Source: Saprospiraceae bacterium
GTDB taxonomy: Bacteria > Bacteroidota > Bacteroidia > Chitinophagales > Saprospiraceae
Assembly (NCBI GenBank): GCA_028285085.1
Contig: JANQQI010000092.1
Span: 62,001 to 126,000 of the forward strand
Direction of reading: 5' to 3'
Length of the DNA stretch: 64,000 nt
The position numbers were made by a program, and so were the translations under genes. The notes below the pieces were generated by a model. That model did no database searches. It was not told the origin of the DNA and saw nothing but the letters and a program-made list of their open reading frames with translations. This document shows, one piece after another, positions 18,438 to 26,923 of this stretch (position 1 is its first letter; each line of letters opens with the position of its first letter).

Positions 18438-19067
18438 TCAAAGTGACAGACTATTAATCAATGCTTCCAGTTCTTCCTGACTGAATGGCTGTTGATAAAA
18501 TAAATGAAGCGCTTCACTAGTTTTGCTAATGAGTAAAGCCGGTAATTTACCACTCCAGCCGGGTTCAATTAGACTGTTCCAATTTGGATTCTGGGAAAAA
18601 TCTAGGTAATAAGCAGGGTTGACAAAACTATGTTCGCGAATGTAGGCGTTAACTGCTTGAGTAGATTCGTGTCCTACATGAATCAATATCAGTTCAAAAT
18701 CTTGTTGGGCTTGCAAGGTCTGCAAATGTTCATTGTTGGCTAAACATTCAGCGCAGTCCATTTGCCAAAATTGGTAAATGTATAGCTGCTGGGTATCTCT
18801 GGCAATGAGTTGTACTAAAGTATCCACTTCGATAATCCTTGCCGTTTTGCCACTAGCGACAGCTAATTTACGCTTGTCGGCCTCGGTCAAAGCACGCTCA
18901 GGCAGGGCTTGTCCGTGTGGCAATGCCGATTGGAATGAATCAACCGCCATTAACGAATCTGAGCTTTGAGAGGGGGGAGCATTACCTCCACAACCCAGAC
19001 TACATAGTCCAATAAGAAATAGGATTGAAAATTGTAAAGGAGTGATATAAGAAATGAAGTGTCTCAT
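18438..19067 (-). CDS. Lipoprotein with thioredoxin-like domain
   Basis: About 209 residues from ATG 19065-19067, chosen because it yields a lipoprotein signal with lipobox CSLGC (Cys26). After a Ser/Ala-rich linker, the segment IYQFWQMDCAECLANNEHLQTL has a CAEC pair at the position of a thioredoxin active site, and the remainder (ELILIHVGHESTQAVNAYIREH, then PALLISKTSEALHLFYQQPFS) follows a thioredoxin-like order. CxxC with acidic Glu in the middle is unusual. It may act in periplasmic thiol redox or only in binding. It is divergent from the DUF3810 gene. Confidence 0.72.
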   Translation of the reverse strand: MRHFISYITPLQFSILFLIGLCSLGCGGNAPPSQSSDSLMAVDSFQSALPHGQALPERALTEADKRKLAVASGKTARIIEVDTLVQLIARDTQQLYIYQFWQMDCAECLANNEHLQTLQAQQDFELILIHVGHESTQAVNAYIREHSFVNPAYYLDFSQNPNWNSLIEPGWSGKLPALLISKTSEALHLFYQQPFSQEELEALINSLSL

Positions 19068-19110
19068 GTAAATTGTGGGGATTTTTTTTAACCTCGTTGC
19101 CACTTACGCG

Positions 19111-19144
19111 TTGTACAATTGTAATTTGTAGCCTTATAGTTTTG
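19111..19144 (+). promoter_or_regulatory. Promoter of the DUF3810 gene
   Basis: TTG at 19111-19113, 23 bases, then TAGTTTTG at 19137-19144. Both elements of the Bacteroidota promoter are present. The -7 box ends only 5 bases before the ATG at 19150, so the leader must be very short or absent. Confidence 0.6.
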
Positions 19145-19149
19145 AAAAG

Positions 19150-20250
19150 ATGAAAAAAATAGACCGACGTTGGATTTGGATTGGCCTCGGCGTATTCACT
19201 GTTTTATTGAGAATGGTGGCCGGGTATTATCCTCATCTGGTAGAAAGCTGGTATAGCCGTAATTGGTTTCAATGGCTTAGGTATGTCAATGATTATACCA
19301 TTTCGCTCTCTCCAATTCCTCTTTTCTATGTTTTGCTAATTGGAATTTTTTCTTACGCCATTTATGTATGGTTCTTTCGAAAAAAAACGAAACGCAATTG
19401 GCGTCAGCGGCTCGTCAACTTTGGTTTTTCTACCCTGGCGGTCCTTTCTGCTTTAGCTTTTATCTTTTTAACTTTTTGGGGGTTTAATTATGCCCGAGTT
19501 TCGGTGGAAGATCAGTTGGGAATGGAAGTAGTTCCTTTAGATGGTCCGGATTTAGCCCAGGAGTTTGAAATACTAACGAAGGAGTTGATTGATGTACGTA
19601 ATCAGTTCGGTGAAATAGACCAAGATCATTTCCATCAAGGGGTTTTTCATGATCAACTAGAAACTGATTTACGTTCGATTGTTATTGAAACCTTTCAATC
19701 CTTAGGATATCCTACTGGTGGTAAAGTCCGTGCGCGCCTCCTCCGGCCCAAAGGGGTTTTACTCCGTATTAGTACCGCTGGATTCTACTTCCCATTTGTT
19801 AATGAATGCCATGTCGATGCGGGGCTGCATCCGCTACAAATCCCTTTTGTGATGGCGCACGAATTGGCGCACGGTTATGGTATTACGGACGAAGGCTCAT
19901 GTAATTTCTTTGCCTTACTCGCTTGTAGTCGATCTGATGATTTGGTATATCGTTACAGTGGTCTACTATTGTATTGGCGATATCTGGCGGGCGAATACCG
20001 CTCCTACTATCCGGAGGAATATAAGACGGCTTATCATGAGCTGTTGACGGAGGCCATCCGAGGTGATTTACGCGCTATTCGTGAAAACGGGAAACTATAC
20101 CCAGACATTTTCCCTGAATTTCGCAACTTGGCTTACAGTACCTATTTACGCACCCAAGGCATAGAAGAGGGAATGAAAAATTATAATCGAGTCGTCATGT
20201 TAGCCACTGCTTGGCGTAAGCACCATCAGTTGTCTCAATTTTCTGATTGA
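19150..20250 (+). CDS. DUF3810 family membrane-anchored zinc metalloprotease-like protein
   Basis: A 366-residue protein with three N-terminal membrane helices (about 9-25, 57-77 and 92-112) and a large soluble domain. The zinc-protease motif HELAH occurs at 237-241 in VMAHELAHGYGITDEGS, and Glu248 is a likely third ligand (gluzincin spacing). This is the DUF3810 family, common in Bacteroidota and Firmicutes and not functionally defined. Its 3' end overlaps the convergent mqnB gene by 16 bases. Confidence 0.86.
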   Translation: MKKIDRRWIWIGLGVFTVLLRMVAGYYPHLVESWYSRNWFQWLRYVNDYTISLSPIPLFYVLLIGIFSYAIYVWFFRKKTKRNWRQRLVNFGFSTLAVLSALAFIFLTFWGFNYARVSVEDQLGMEVVPLDGPDLAQEFEILTKELIDVRNQFGEIDQDHFHQGVFHDQLETDLRSIVIETFQSLGYPTGGKVRARLLRPKGVLLRISTAGFYFPFVNECHVDAGLHPLQIPFVMAHELAHGYGITDEGSCNFFALLACSRSDDLVYRYSGLLLYWRYLAGEYRSYYPEEYKTAYHELLTEAIRGDLRAIRENGKLYPDIFPEFRNLAYSTYLRTQGIEEGMKNYNRVVMLATAWRKHHQLSQFSD

Positions 20251-20930
20251 TTTACTTTCAATAAGCTTTGTAGAATAGTCCAGAGTGTCGCATTAAGTTG
20301 CTCAATCGCTGGCCCGATTTGCCAACTATCTCGATTTCTGGCTTCAACGTAGTTAGAAATGGCCCGGATTTCCAAAAACGGTCGTTCCGCCTGTAGACAA
20401 GCCAGAAAAAATGCGGCGCCTTCCATCGTTTCCACATCAGGTAAATATTTCTGCACTGTTTTTTCAATGCTAGGTGGATAGCCGTGGACTTTATTGACGG
20501 TAAGTCCACTGACCCGAGGCAGAAATTCAAACTGCCCAGCACCTGGGTTATTCAACTGTCCATTTTGAAAAGGGGCCGCATCAGATGGAATTAAGCCCAT
20601 TTCATGAACATCTAAAAAGTCTCCTTCTGCCGTCTCCGCACCAATATCCCCGAATCGTTCACTAATGACGTGCACAACACTTTCCAGAGGAATATCACGC
20701 TTATAGCTTCCCGCAATCCCCGCATTGATTAATAAGTCTGGTGCTTGGTGCGCTAAATATCGCCCCAGATTCAAAGCCGTCAGCGGCATACCCACTCCCG
20801 TAATTAATAGATCGATGCGTGTATCTTCAAGTTCGTAGATATGATCGCTGACTTTCTTGGCGGTGTCGTCTAGTTGTTTTATAAGAGGAGCAATCTCAAA
20901 CGGGGTCGCCGAAACAATAGTATAATGCAT
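20235..20930 (-). CDS. mqnB: Futalosine hydrolase
   Basis: A 231-residue protein of the nucleoside phosphorylase/5'-methylthioadenosine nucleosidase fold. It opens MHYTIVSATPFEIAPLI, has the LINAGIAGSYKRDIPLE segment, the VETMEGAAFFLACL motif that contacts ribose through Glu, and the conserved FLEIRAISNYVEARNRDSW ending that separates MqnB from MTA/SAH nucleosidases. It cleaves futalosine to dehypoxanthine futalosine in the alternative menaquinone pathway. UbiE at 31692-32423 would carry out the last methylation of that pathway. Confidence 0.92.
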   Translation of the reverse strand: MHYTIVSATPFEIAPLIKQLDDTAKKVSDHIYELEDTRIDLLITGVGMPLTALNLGRYLAHQAPDLLINAGIAGSYKRDIPLESVVHVISERFGDIGAETAEGDFLDVHEMGLIPSDAAPFQNGQLNNPGAGQFEFLPRVSGLTVNKVHGYPPSIEKTVQKYLPDVETMEGAAFFLACLQAERPFLEIRAISNYVEARNRDSWQIGPAIEQLNATLWTILQSLLKVNQSEN

Positions 20931-20939
20931 AGTAGATGC

Positions 20940-21746
20940 TTAGAATTGGCCGATGATGGTAAAGCCGGGTGAAAATCCCAATTGCTGATGATAGTTGGCC
21001 GCAATATCGATTTTGATGTTTTTTTGGATGACATAGCCTAAACCAAAACTGAAAAAACTAGGATTAGTTTGAATGCCTACGCGGATAAACAGCGGATCGC
21101 TAATATGATATTCTAACCCCATTTTGACTCTTGCCTCAAAATCAATATCCTTTTCTACCTCAGCATGCAGCTGTAATTGCTTGGTCGGTAGATACGCTAA
21201 GCCCAGTCGAAAAACAGTCGGCAGATTCTCTCCTTCAACGATTTCTTGTCCAATTGGATTAGCGAGATGTACCCCGAGTCGAAGCACCGGAGCGAGCTTG
21301 GCCTGCAGACCCAATTGGAAACTAGGTACGCCTAAGTTGCCGTACTCGGTGATCTGCCAAACGTAATATTGAAATGAAGCACCGATATCTAGCTTGGAGC
21401 TCAGTTGCCGGGCATAAGCTAATCCAATACGCTGTTCGCGATAATCTTCAAATCCAAAACTACTGACTTGCAGGCCAAAAACACCAGACTTAGTAGGATA
21501 GGCCACTCCGGCATTAAGACTCCTTAATTCCGAAATAAAGAAGCGTTGTTCGGCAAAGGCCAACAGGCCAGGATTTTTTAACTGCGCGAGCCCCGCTTCG
21601 TTTGCAAATAAACTATTGATATCGTTGAAAGTGACTGAAGCGTCGCCCATTGCCAAACCTCTGCTGCCCGCAGCGGCGGTACCTCCCAACTGAGCTTGGA
21701 GCAGAGTTGGAATCATCAATAATAGTAAAGCAAGGTAGCGAGGCAT
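20940..21746 (-). CDS. Outer-membrane beta-barrel protein of the PorV/PorQ type
   Basis: A 268-residue protein with a signal peptide (MPRYLALLLLMIPTLLQA) and then AAAGSRGLAMGDASVTFNDINSLFANEAGLA, the pattern that opens PorV/PorQ-like barrels. Alternating hydrophobic strands with terminal aromatics follow, ending in SPGFTIIGQF with a final Phe. In P. gingivalis, PorV and PorQ belong to the T9SS shuttle and attachment complexes, but this protein is shorter than either, so a T9SS role is only possible. It lies 9 bases after mqnB's start in the same direction and 7 bases after the GH1 gene. Confidence 0.78.
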   Translation of the reverse strand: MPRYLALLLLMIPTLLQAQLGGTAAAGSRGLAMGDASVTFNDINSLFANEAGLAQLKNPGLLAFAEQRFFISELRSLNAGVAYPTKSGVFGLQVSSFGFEDYREQRIGLAYARQLSSKLDIGASFQYYVWQITEYGNLGVPSFQLGLQAKLAPVLRLGVHLANPIGQEIVEGENLPTVFRLGLAYLPTKQLQLHAEVEKDIDFEARVKMGLEYHISDPLFIRVGIQTNPSFFSFGLGYVIQKNIKIDIAANYHQQLGFSPGFTIIGQF

Positions 21747-21753
21747 GGAGGAA

Positions 21754-22947
21754 TTAATTTGTGTGGTGAATATCTATGGCGTTATTGCGGGTCACTTCGG
21801 CGTAGAATGCTCCGGCTTTTGTAGAAATACGTTCTTTGCTGTCCAAATCAATACGTACCAGGCCAAAGCGATAGGTAGGACCCAGATTCCATTCGAAGTT
21901 ATCCCAGGTGCTCCAATGAATATAGCCCCTCAAGTCTACACCGTTTTCGATGGCTTTGTGGCAAATAGTGAGGTAGTCTTGGATGGCACGAATCCGCTGA
22001 TCATCGTTTTCTGTGCAGATGCCATTTTCGGTAATGACAATGGGGCGTTTATATCGACGATGGAAACGCTTGATGCTTCGTGCTAAGCCTTCTGGTTTAT
22101 ACCCCCACATTTTATCATTTGGGATACCCATCTTTTTTAACTTTCCGGGCTGATCGATCTCGGTTATCGGGGTCGGTTTAAAGGGAACGTAGGCATAGTA
22201 ACTCAGCCCCCAGTAATCCAAATATTTGGCAAAAGGCCGTGCGGCCTTTTTGTGAAACCACCAATCGGTGAAGCCGGCGAAAAGTTTTCCAAAAAAATTC
22301 AAGCCGTGGAAATAGCAGGTATTAAAGGAGATACCTACTGGCTTATGTTCATCGTTCGCTTTGAGAATCTTGTAGACGACTCGATGCGCCTTTCCCATAT
22401 TCTTGAGCACACGGTTGGCTTTGAAATAACTCTTTTTAAACGGAGGGAAATTACCCAGCATGTATCCATTCAATGCGTAGACATTAGGCTCGTTAAAAAC
22501 ATTCCAATCGCGTACATATTGACTAAAATATTGAATGCATTGATTAGCATAATCAATGAAAGCCGGAATGTTTTCCTTGTCTAGCCATCCACCTTCTTCC
22601 TCGAACCAAAGTGGGTTGGTGAAATGATGAATGACAAACATGATTTCGGTCCCTGCTGCGTTGAGTTGAGCAAAGAATTGTTGGTATTCTTTTACGACTT
22701 CCTGATCGAAGGGAGCGAAAGCTTCGCTTTGCAAACGAGCCCAATCCACTCCACAGCGGTATACGCTACCGAATTGTTGAATATAGCGGACATCTTCTTC
22801 CCGTTTTAATTCATGATCTGTGGTGCGTTCGAAAGTGTAGCCATCTTTGGACTGAACGCCTCGCCAGTTATGCGCTGATGCTGTTTCGATTTGGGCTGCG
22901 GCCGTTGACGTCCCCCAAAAGAAATGATCCGGAAACTGTAAGCGCAT
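21754..22947 (-). CDS. Glycoside hydrolase family 1 beta-glucosidase-like enzyme
   Basis: A 397-residue protein, somewhat short for GH1 (commonly 440-480). It opens FPDHFFWGTSTAAAQIE, keeps HHFTNPLWFEEEGGW, the acid/base Glu153 in WNVFNEPN, and the nucleophile Glu307 in ITENGI, plus HWSTWDNFEW near the C-terminus. It has no signal peptide, so it should act in the cytoplasm on imported beta-glucosides or similar disaccharides. It leads a tight minus-strand run with the PorV/PorQ-like barrel and mqnB. Confidence 0.92.
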   Translation of the reverse strand: MRLQFPDHFFWGTSTAAAQIETASAHNWRGVQSKDGYTFERTTDHELKREEDVRYIQQFGSVYRCGVDWARLQSEAFAPFDQEVVKEYQQFFAQLNAAGTEIMFVIHHFTNPLWFEEEGGWLDKENIPAFIDYANQCIQYFSQYVRDWNVFNEPNVYALNGYMLGNFPPFKKSYFKANRVLKNMGKAHRVVYKILKANDEHKPVGISFNTCYFHGLNFFGKLFAGFTDWWFHKKAARPFAKYLDYWGLSYYAYVPFKPTPITEIDQPGKLKKMGIPNDKMWGYKPEGLARSIKRFHRRYKRPIVITENGICTENDDQRIRAIQDYLTICHKAIENGVDLRGYIHWSTWDNFEWNLGPTYRFGLVRIDLDSKERISTKAGAFYAEVTRNNAIDIHHTN

Positions 22948-23078
22948 AAGGTGTTTAGTTTGCTGCTCAAAATACTCCTTCTCTCGAGATTTACCAAATT
23001 ATCTCTTTACCGAGTCAGGCCTTTCTTTCCCCTTCGTTTTGTACAAGTTCATAAGGATTTTATTTAATTTTACAATTA

Positions 23079-23570
23079 ATGGAAAAACGGTCATTGCCCA
23101 AGGGATTTTACTTTCGTCAAGCGGACAATCGAGATGTAGAGACCGCGCGGCGCATCATTTGGCAAGTATTACTTGAATACGACCTAAAGCCTGGAAATGC
23201 CGAATTGGATGCCGATCTTGAGGATATAGAAAAGTATTATGCCCAAGGCTATTTTGGGTTGATATTTAATGAACAAGGCAAGGCTGTGGGGACTTTCGCT
23301 TTGTATCCATTGCATGCTAATACGGCAGAGATTCGCAAAATGTATCTTTTACCCGAAGTACGTCGAAAAGGGCTAGGCTCCTGGATGATTGACTTCCTAT
23401 TGGAAAAAGCTCAGGTACTCGGATTTCAAAAAGTTGAATTGTTGACGGCCAGTGTTTTGCAAGAAGCGATTCAACTCTACGAAAAGGTCGGATTTACGGA
23501 AGTCAAAGATCATACTGGTGGACCACGCTGCGATCGCGCTTTCATGAAATCCTTGGTTCAACAACCGTAG
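23079..23570 (+). CDS. GNAT family N-acetyltransferase
   Basis: A 163-residue single GNAT domain. The acetyl-CoA motif A is in IRKMYLLPEVRRKGLGSWMI (R-R-K-G-L-G), followed by an AIQLYEKVGFTEV motif B. The acceptor is unknown. It is followed after 28 bases by the nuclease gene and may be co-transcribed. Confidence 0.88.
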   Translation: MEKRSLPKGFYFRQADNRDVETARRIIWQVLLEYDLKPGNAELDADLEDIEKYYAQGYFGLIFNEQGKAVGTFALYPLHANTAEIRKMYLLPEVRRKGLGSWMIDFLLEKAQVLGFQKVELLTASVLQEAIQLYEKVGFTEVKDHTGGPRCDRAFMKSLVQQP

Positions 23571-23598
23571 CTATACAACAGAAACACTATTATACCAC

Positions 23599-24528
23599 AT
23601 GGCAAAATTTAGACAAAATCACCAAAGTGCCAACAACAATTCTGGTGGCATGATTACTAAGGTTGGCATCTTTGCGGCCTTAATGGGCGGACTCTTTTTC
23701 GTCTTCAATTACTTCACTGGCGGTTCAAAGGAGGAAGAAAGCAAGGAAGGCGAATTCAGTATTGAAGTAGAGCGCCCCAAAGAGGAGGTGTTCGAACTAG
23801 AATTGATTTCCGATGAAATGCTACCCACCTCTTCCAGCAACGAAATCATCAAACGCTCTTATTATGTTTTGTCTTACTCTGAAGAACACGAGCAAGCAGA
23901 ATGGGTCGCTTACAAGCTAACCAAAGCGTCGATCCAGGTACCCAACGTAGATCGCACGAATGATTTTCGTCCAGACCCTAAAGTCCGCAAAGGTTCTGCC
24001 TCTCCTAAAGATTATTACAGTACGGGTTACGATCGGGGGCATTTAGTGCCAGCCGGCGATATGGCGTTTTCAAAACGTGCGATGACGGAGACTTTCTACA
24101 TGAGTAATATCAGCCCACAAATCCGCAACTTCAACGGCGGTATTTGGCGAGAATTAGAAGAAAATGTTCGGAATTGGGCTTATCGTTTCAACGAATTATA
24201 TGTAGTCTCTGGTCCGGTATTGAACACTGGTGTGCGCGAACGTATTGGAGGGAACAAAGTGGCGGTGCCGGATCAATATTTCAAAGTGATCCTCGATGTC
24301 AGCGAACCAGAATTAAAAGGCATTGCTTTCTTGATTCCAAATGAAATTAGCACCAAGCCCTTAAACGAATTCGCGGTGAGTATCGATGAGGTTGAAAAAT
24401 TGACGGGGATTGACTTCTTCTACTATTATGATACAGAGGCTTACGAGTCCAGTTTTGATTTGAGTTTATGGGAGTTTGATGATAAGAAATACGAAAAACG
24501 CCTCAATAATTGGAATCGACGTCAATAA
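23599..24528 (+). CDS. Membrane-anchored DNA/RNA non-specific endonuclease
   Basis: A 309-residue protein with one N-terminal membrane segment (about 19-40) and an acidic linker. The NUC domain holds YDRGHLVPAGDM with catalytic His148 and the Mg-binding segment ISPQIRNFNGGIWRELEE, the hallmark of Serratia-type nucleases. It should cut extracytoplasmic DNA and RNA, perhaps for nutrient scavenging or turnover of extracellular DNA. A GC-rich hairpin follows its stop. Confidence 0.92.
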   Translation: MAKFRQNHQSANNNSGGMITKVGIFAALMGGLFFVFNYFTGGSKEEESKEGEFSIEVERPKEEVFELELISDEMLPTSSSNEIIKRSYYVLSYSEEHEQAEWVAYKLTKASIQVPNVDRTNDFRPDPKVRKGSASPKDYYSTGYDRGHLVPAGDMAFSKRAMTETFYMSNISPQIRNFNGGIWRELEENVRNWAYRFNELYVVSGPVLNTGVRERIGGNKVAVPDQYFKVILDVSEPELKGIAFLIPNEISTKPLNEFAVSIDEVEKLTGIDFFYYYDTEAYESSFDLSLWEFDDKKYEKRLNNWNRRQ

Positions 24529-24549
24529 GTCCATTGATTTGAATGGATT

Positions 24550-24577
24550 TCCGGGCTTTATTTCCCCGGAGAACTTT
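24550..24577 (+). terminator. Probable terminator after the nuclease gene
   Basis: Short stem TCCGGG with CCCGGA around a 9-base loop, then GAACTTTTT. The stem is short and the T-run is offset by four bases, so this is a weak call. Confidence 0.4.
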
Positions 24578-24606
24578 TTATCTTGCGACGTATAAAATAT
24601 TTGAAT

Positions 24607-26175
24607 ATGTCTGAACAACAGAAGTTTATTAAGCACATCACTGAAGGTTACATTTTTGAAGGAAATGATCTGGTATTGGGGGCAGCGATGCTGGAAGGTG
24701 AAGTGATGACGGACACCTTGATCAGGGTACCTCTTAAGACCTTAAATCGACACGGTTTAATTGCAGGGGCGACCGGATCAGGAAAAACGAAGACTTTACA
24801 AATTTTGGCGGAGCAGATGTCGGCCAAGGGGATTCCTTCTTTGTTGATGGACATTAAGGGGGATTTGAGTGGTATTGCGGTGCCGAGTGACGGCCATCCA
24901 AAAATTGATGAGCGACACGAAAAAATAGGTTTTCCATTCTTAGCCGGACAGAGCACCGTAGAGTTTTTGAGCCTGTCCGAAGAAAAGGGGTTACGCCTCC
25001 GAGCAACGGTTACAGAATTTGGCCCGGTACTCTTCTCCAAGATTCTGGATCTTAATGAAACCCAATCGGGTATCGTCGCCGTCGTATTCAAATATTGCGA
25101 TGATCACAAACTACCCCTATTAGATCTGAAAGATTTTAAAAAGACGATTCAATACCTGATCAACGAAGGGAAAGAGGCAGCCGAAGCGGAGTATGGTCGT
25201 TTGTCAACCGCTTCAGTTGGAGCGATTATGCGCAAAATCATCGAATTGGAACAGCAGGGCGCTGAGCAGTTCTTCGGAGAACGTTCTTTTGACGTTGAAG
25301 ACTTATGTCGAATAGATGATGAGGGTAAGGGGATCGTATCCATTTTGCGTTTGACGGATATTCAGGACCGACCAAAGCTTTTTTCAACCTTTATGCTACA
25401 GCTCCTCGCGGAAGTATACGCCACCTTTCCCGAAGAAGGAGATATCGAGCAGCCCAAGCTAGTCATCTTTATTGATGAGGCGCACTTGGTTTTCGAAGAA
25501 GCTTCGAAAGCGCTACTCGACCAAATCGAAGCGATCGTGAAGCTGATCCGTTCAAAAGGCGTAGGCTTATTTTTTGTTACCCAAAACCCCGCCGATGTTC
25601 CCTCGGATGTTTTGGGGCAATTGGGACTGAAAATTCAGCATGCTCTCCGGGCTTTTACCGCGAAAGATCGCAAAGCGATTAAACTGGCGGCTCAAAACTA
25701 CCCTATTTCTGACTATTACGAGGTGCCAACCCTGTTGACAGAGCTTGGAATTGGAGAAGCCCTGATTTCAGCATTGAACGAAAAAGGAATTCCTACACCT
25801 CTGGCTCACACCATGCTCAGAGCACCACAATCACGCATGGATGTGCTTACCAAAAGAGAGATTAATGATATTCTTGACAACTCCCGCTTAATTGATAAGT
25901 ACAACCGGGTGGAAGATCGAGAAAGTGCATACGAAATCTTGCAAGAGAAAATTGAAGAGGCACAGGAAGAAGAAAAGCAAAACGAGCTGCGCGAACAACG
26001 CCAGAAAGCCCGTAAATCTTCACGTCGTAAGGAAAAAAGCGCTTTCGAGCAAGTGATGAACAGTACGACTACTCGTCAAATTGGACGAACCATCGCTCGT
26101 GAGTTGACACGTGGACTACTTGGCGTCCTAGGCATCGGAGGTACGAGCAAGAAACGTAAATCCAGCTGGTTCTAG
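24607..26175 (+). CDS. HerA/DUF853-type P-loop ATPase
   Basis: About 522 residues from the ATG at 24607 (MSEQQKFIKH); the 8-codon extension to 24583 looks like leader. Walker A is GATGSGKT (54-61), Walker B lies in LVIFIDEAHLVFEE, and there is FFVTQNPADVPSDVLGQLG, as expected for the DUF853 branch of the HerA/FtsK ATPases. The C-terminal 90 residues are charged coiled coil ending in basic residues. Bacterial DUF853 proteins are thought to translocate DNA or other polymers, without a settled role. Its stop overlaps the convergent thioredoxin-like gene by 4 bases. Confidence 0.9.
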   Translation: MSEQQKFIKHITEGYIFEGNDLVLGAAMLEGEVMTDTLIRVPLKTLNRHGLIAGATGSGKTKTLQILAEQMSAKGIPSLLMDIKGDLSGIAVPSDGHPKIDERHEKIGFPFLAGQSTVEFLSLSEEKGLRLRATVTEFGPVLFSKILDLNETQSGIVAVVFKYCDDHKLPLLDLKDFKKTIQYLINEGKEAAEAEYGRLSTASVGAIMRKIIELEQQGAEQFFGERSFDVEDLCRIDDEGKGIVSILRLTDIQDRPKLFSTFMLQLLAEVYATFPEEGDIEQPKLVIFIDEAHLVFEEASKALLDQIEAIVKLIRSKGVGLFFVTQNPADVPSDVLGQLGLKIQHALRAFTAKDRKAIKLAAQNYPISDYYEVPTLLTELGIGEALISALNEKGIPTPLAHTMLRAPQSRMDVLTKREINDILDNSRLIDKYNRVEDRESAYEILQEKIEEAQEEEKQNELREQRQKARKSSRRKEKSAFEQVMNSTTTRQIGRTIARELTRGLLGVLGIGGTSKKRKSSWF

Positions 26176-26744
26176 TCGGAAATTAATTGCTTTCGAGGCA
26201 TAGGGACGTAAGATTTCTCGTACTTTTCCCAGGGTGTATTGCGATAGAAATCTCCTCCAAAGTAGGTGACAATTTTTTCGAATACTTCGGCTTTTTGGTA
26301 GCCGGGGATGGGTTGTAATACTTCGAGGTCCTTATCCAGGAAAACGGTCGTCGGGTAGGAGAGTCGGCCTGAGGTAATCTTAGAAGCGAATTCATGGTAG
26401 CCACGTCGGCCTTTATTCACAAACTTGTACACCTCATCTTTAAACTTTATCGCCTCTTTTTGTTCGGCATCAAGGCTTACCGCGTAGAAATTCTTGTTGA
26501 TATAGTCGATCAAATGGGGCTCGCTGAAGGTACTCTTCTTCATGCGGTCGCACCAACCGCACCACTTGGTGTGGACAAAGACCATGATTGCTTTAGGTTG
26601 CTTTTCTTGTTTGGTCATCGCTTCTTCCCAACTCAGCCACTGAATGGCATTATCATCCGATGCGTTGTCACTTGTACCAGTAGTGAACGAAGTAGCAGAA
26701 AGGGCTAAAAGAGCTAAGAGAAAAGGTAACAACAGCTTTCTCAT
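26172..26744 (-). CDS. Exported thioredoxin-fold protein (DUF255/thioredoxin_7-like)
   Basis: A 190-residue protein with a signal peptide (MRKLLLPFLLALLALSATSF) and a thioredoxin fold with active site WCGWC (61-65) in MVFVHTKWCGWCDRMKKSTF. The FLDKDLEVLQPIPGY segment carries a divergent cis-Pro region. It resembles periplasmic thioredoxin-like proteins with a CGWC centre, which reduce or isomerise disulfides. It has its own promoter. Confidence 0.87.
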   Translation of the reverse strand: MRKLLLPFLLALLALSATSFTTGTSDNASDDNAIQWLSWEEAMTKQEKQPKAIMVFVHTKWCGWCDRMKKSTFSEPHLIDYINKNFYAVSLDAEQKEAIKFKDEVYKFVNKGRRGYHEFASKITSGRLSYPTTVFLDKDLEVLQPIPGYQKAEVFEKIVTYFGGDFYRNTPWEKYEKSYVPMPRKQLISD

Positions 26745-26813
26745 ACGTTTCGAAGCATTTATTTGATCGCGTAATAGTTTGGTTGTTCGTCTTGGTTACT
26801 TATACGTACTAGA

Positions 26814-26845
26814 CAAAAATAGTTACTTTATAACAAAAAATACAA
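26814..26845 (-). promoter_or_regulatory. Promoter of the exported thioredoxin-fold gene
   Basis: On the reverse strand, TTG at 26843-26845, a 21-base spacer, and TATTTTTG at 26814-26821. Both elements fit the Bacteroidota consensus, with a leader of about 65 bases to the ATG at 26744. Confidence 0.75.
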
Positions 26846-26923
26846 ATCGCTTAAGGTGCCTGGTATTCACTTTAATAAAAGATTAACTATTAATTCAATT
26901 GGGGAGGAGGTCTAGCTTAAAAT

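Noticed and set aside
18395-18440. GTCCAC and AAATAGTG on the plus strand, resembling parts of the shared promoter element
   Set aside because: The parts are too far apart (about 35 bases) and no TAnnTTTG follows at 24 bases; treated as chance.
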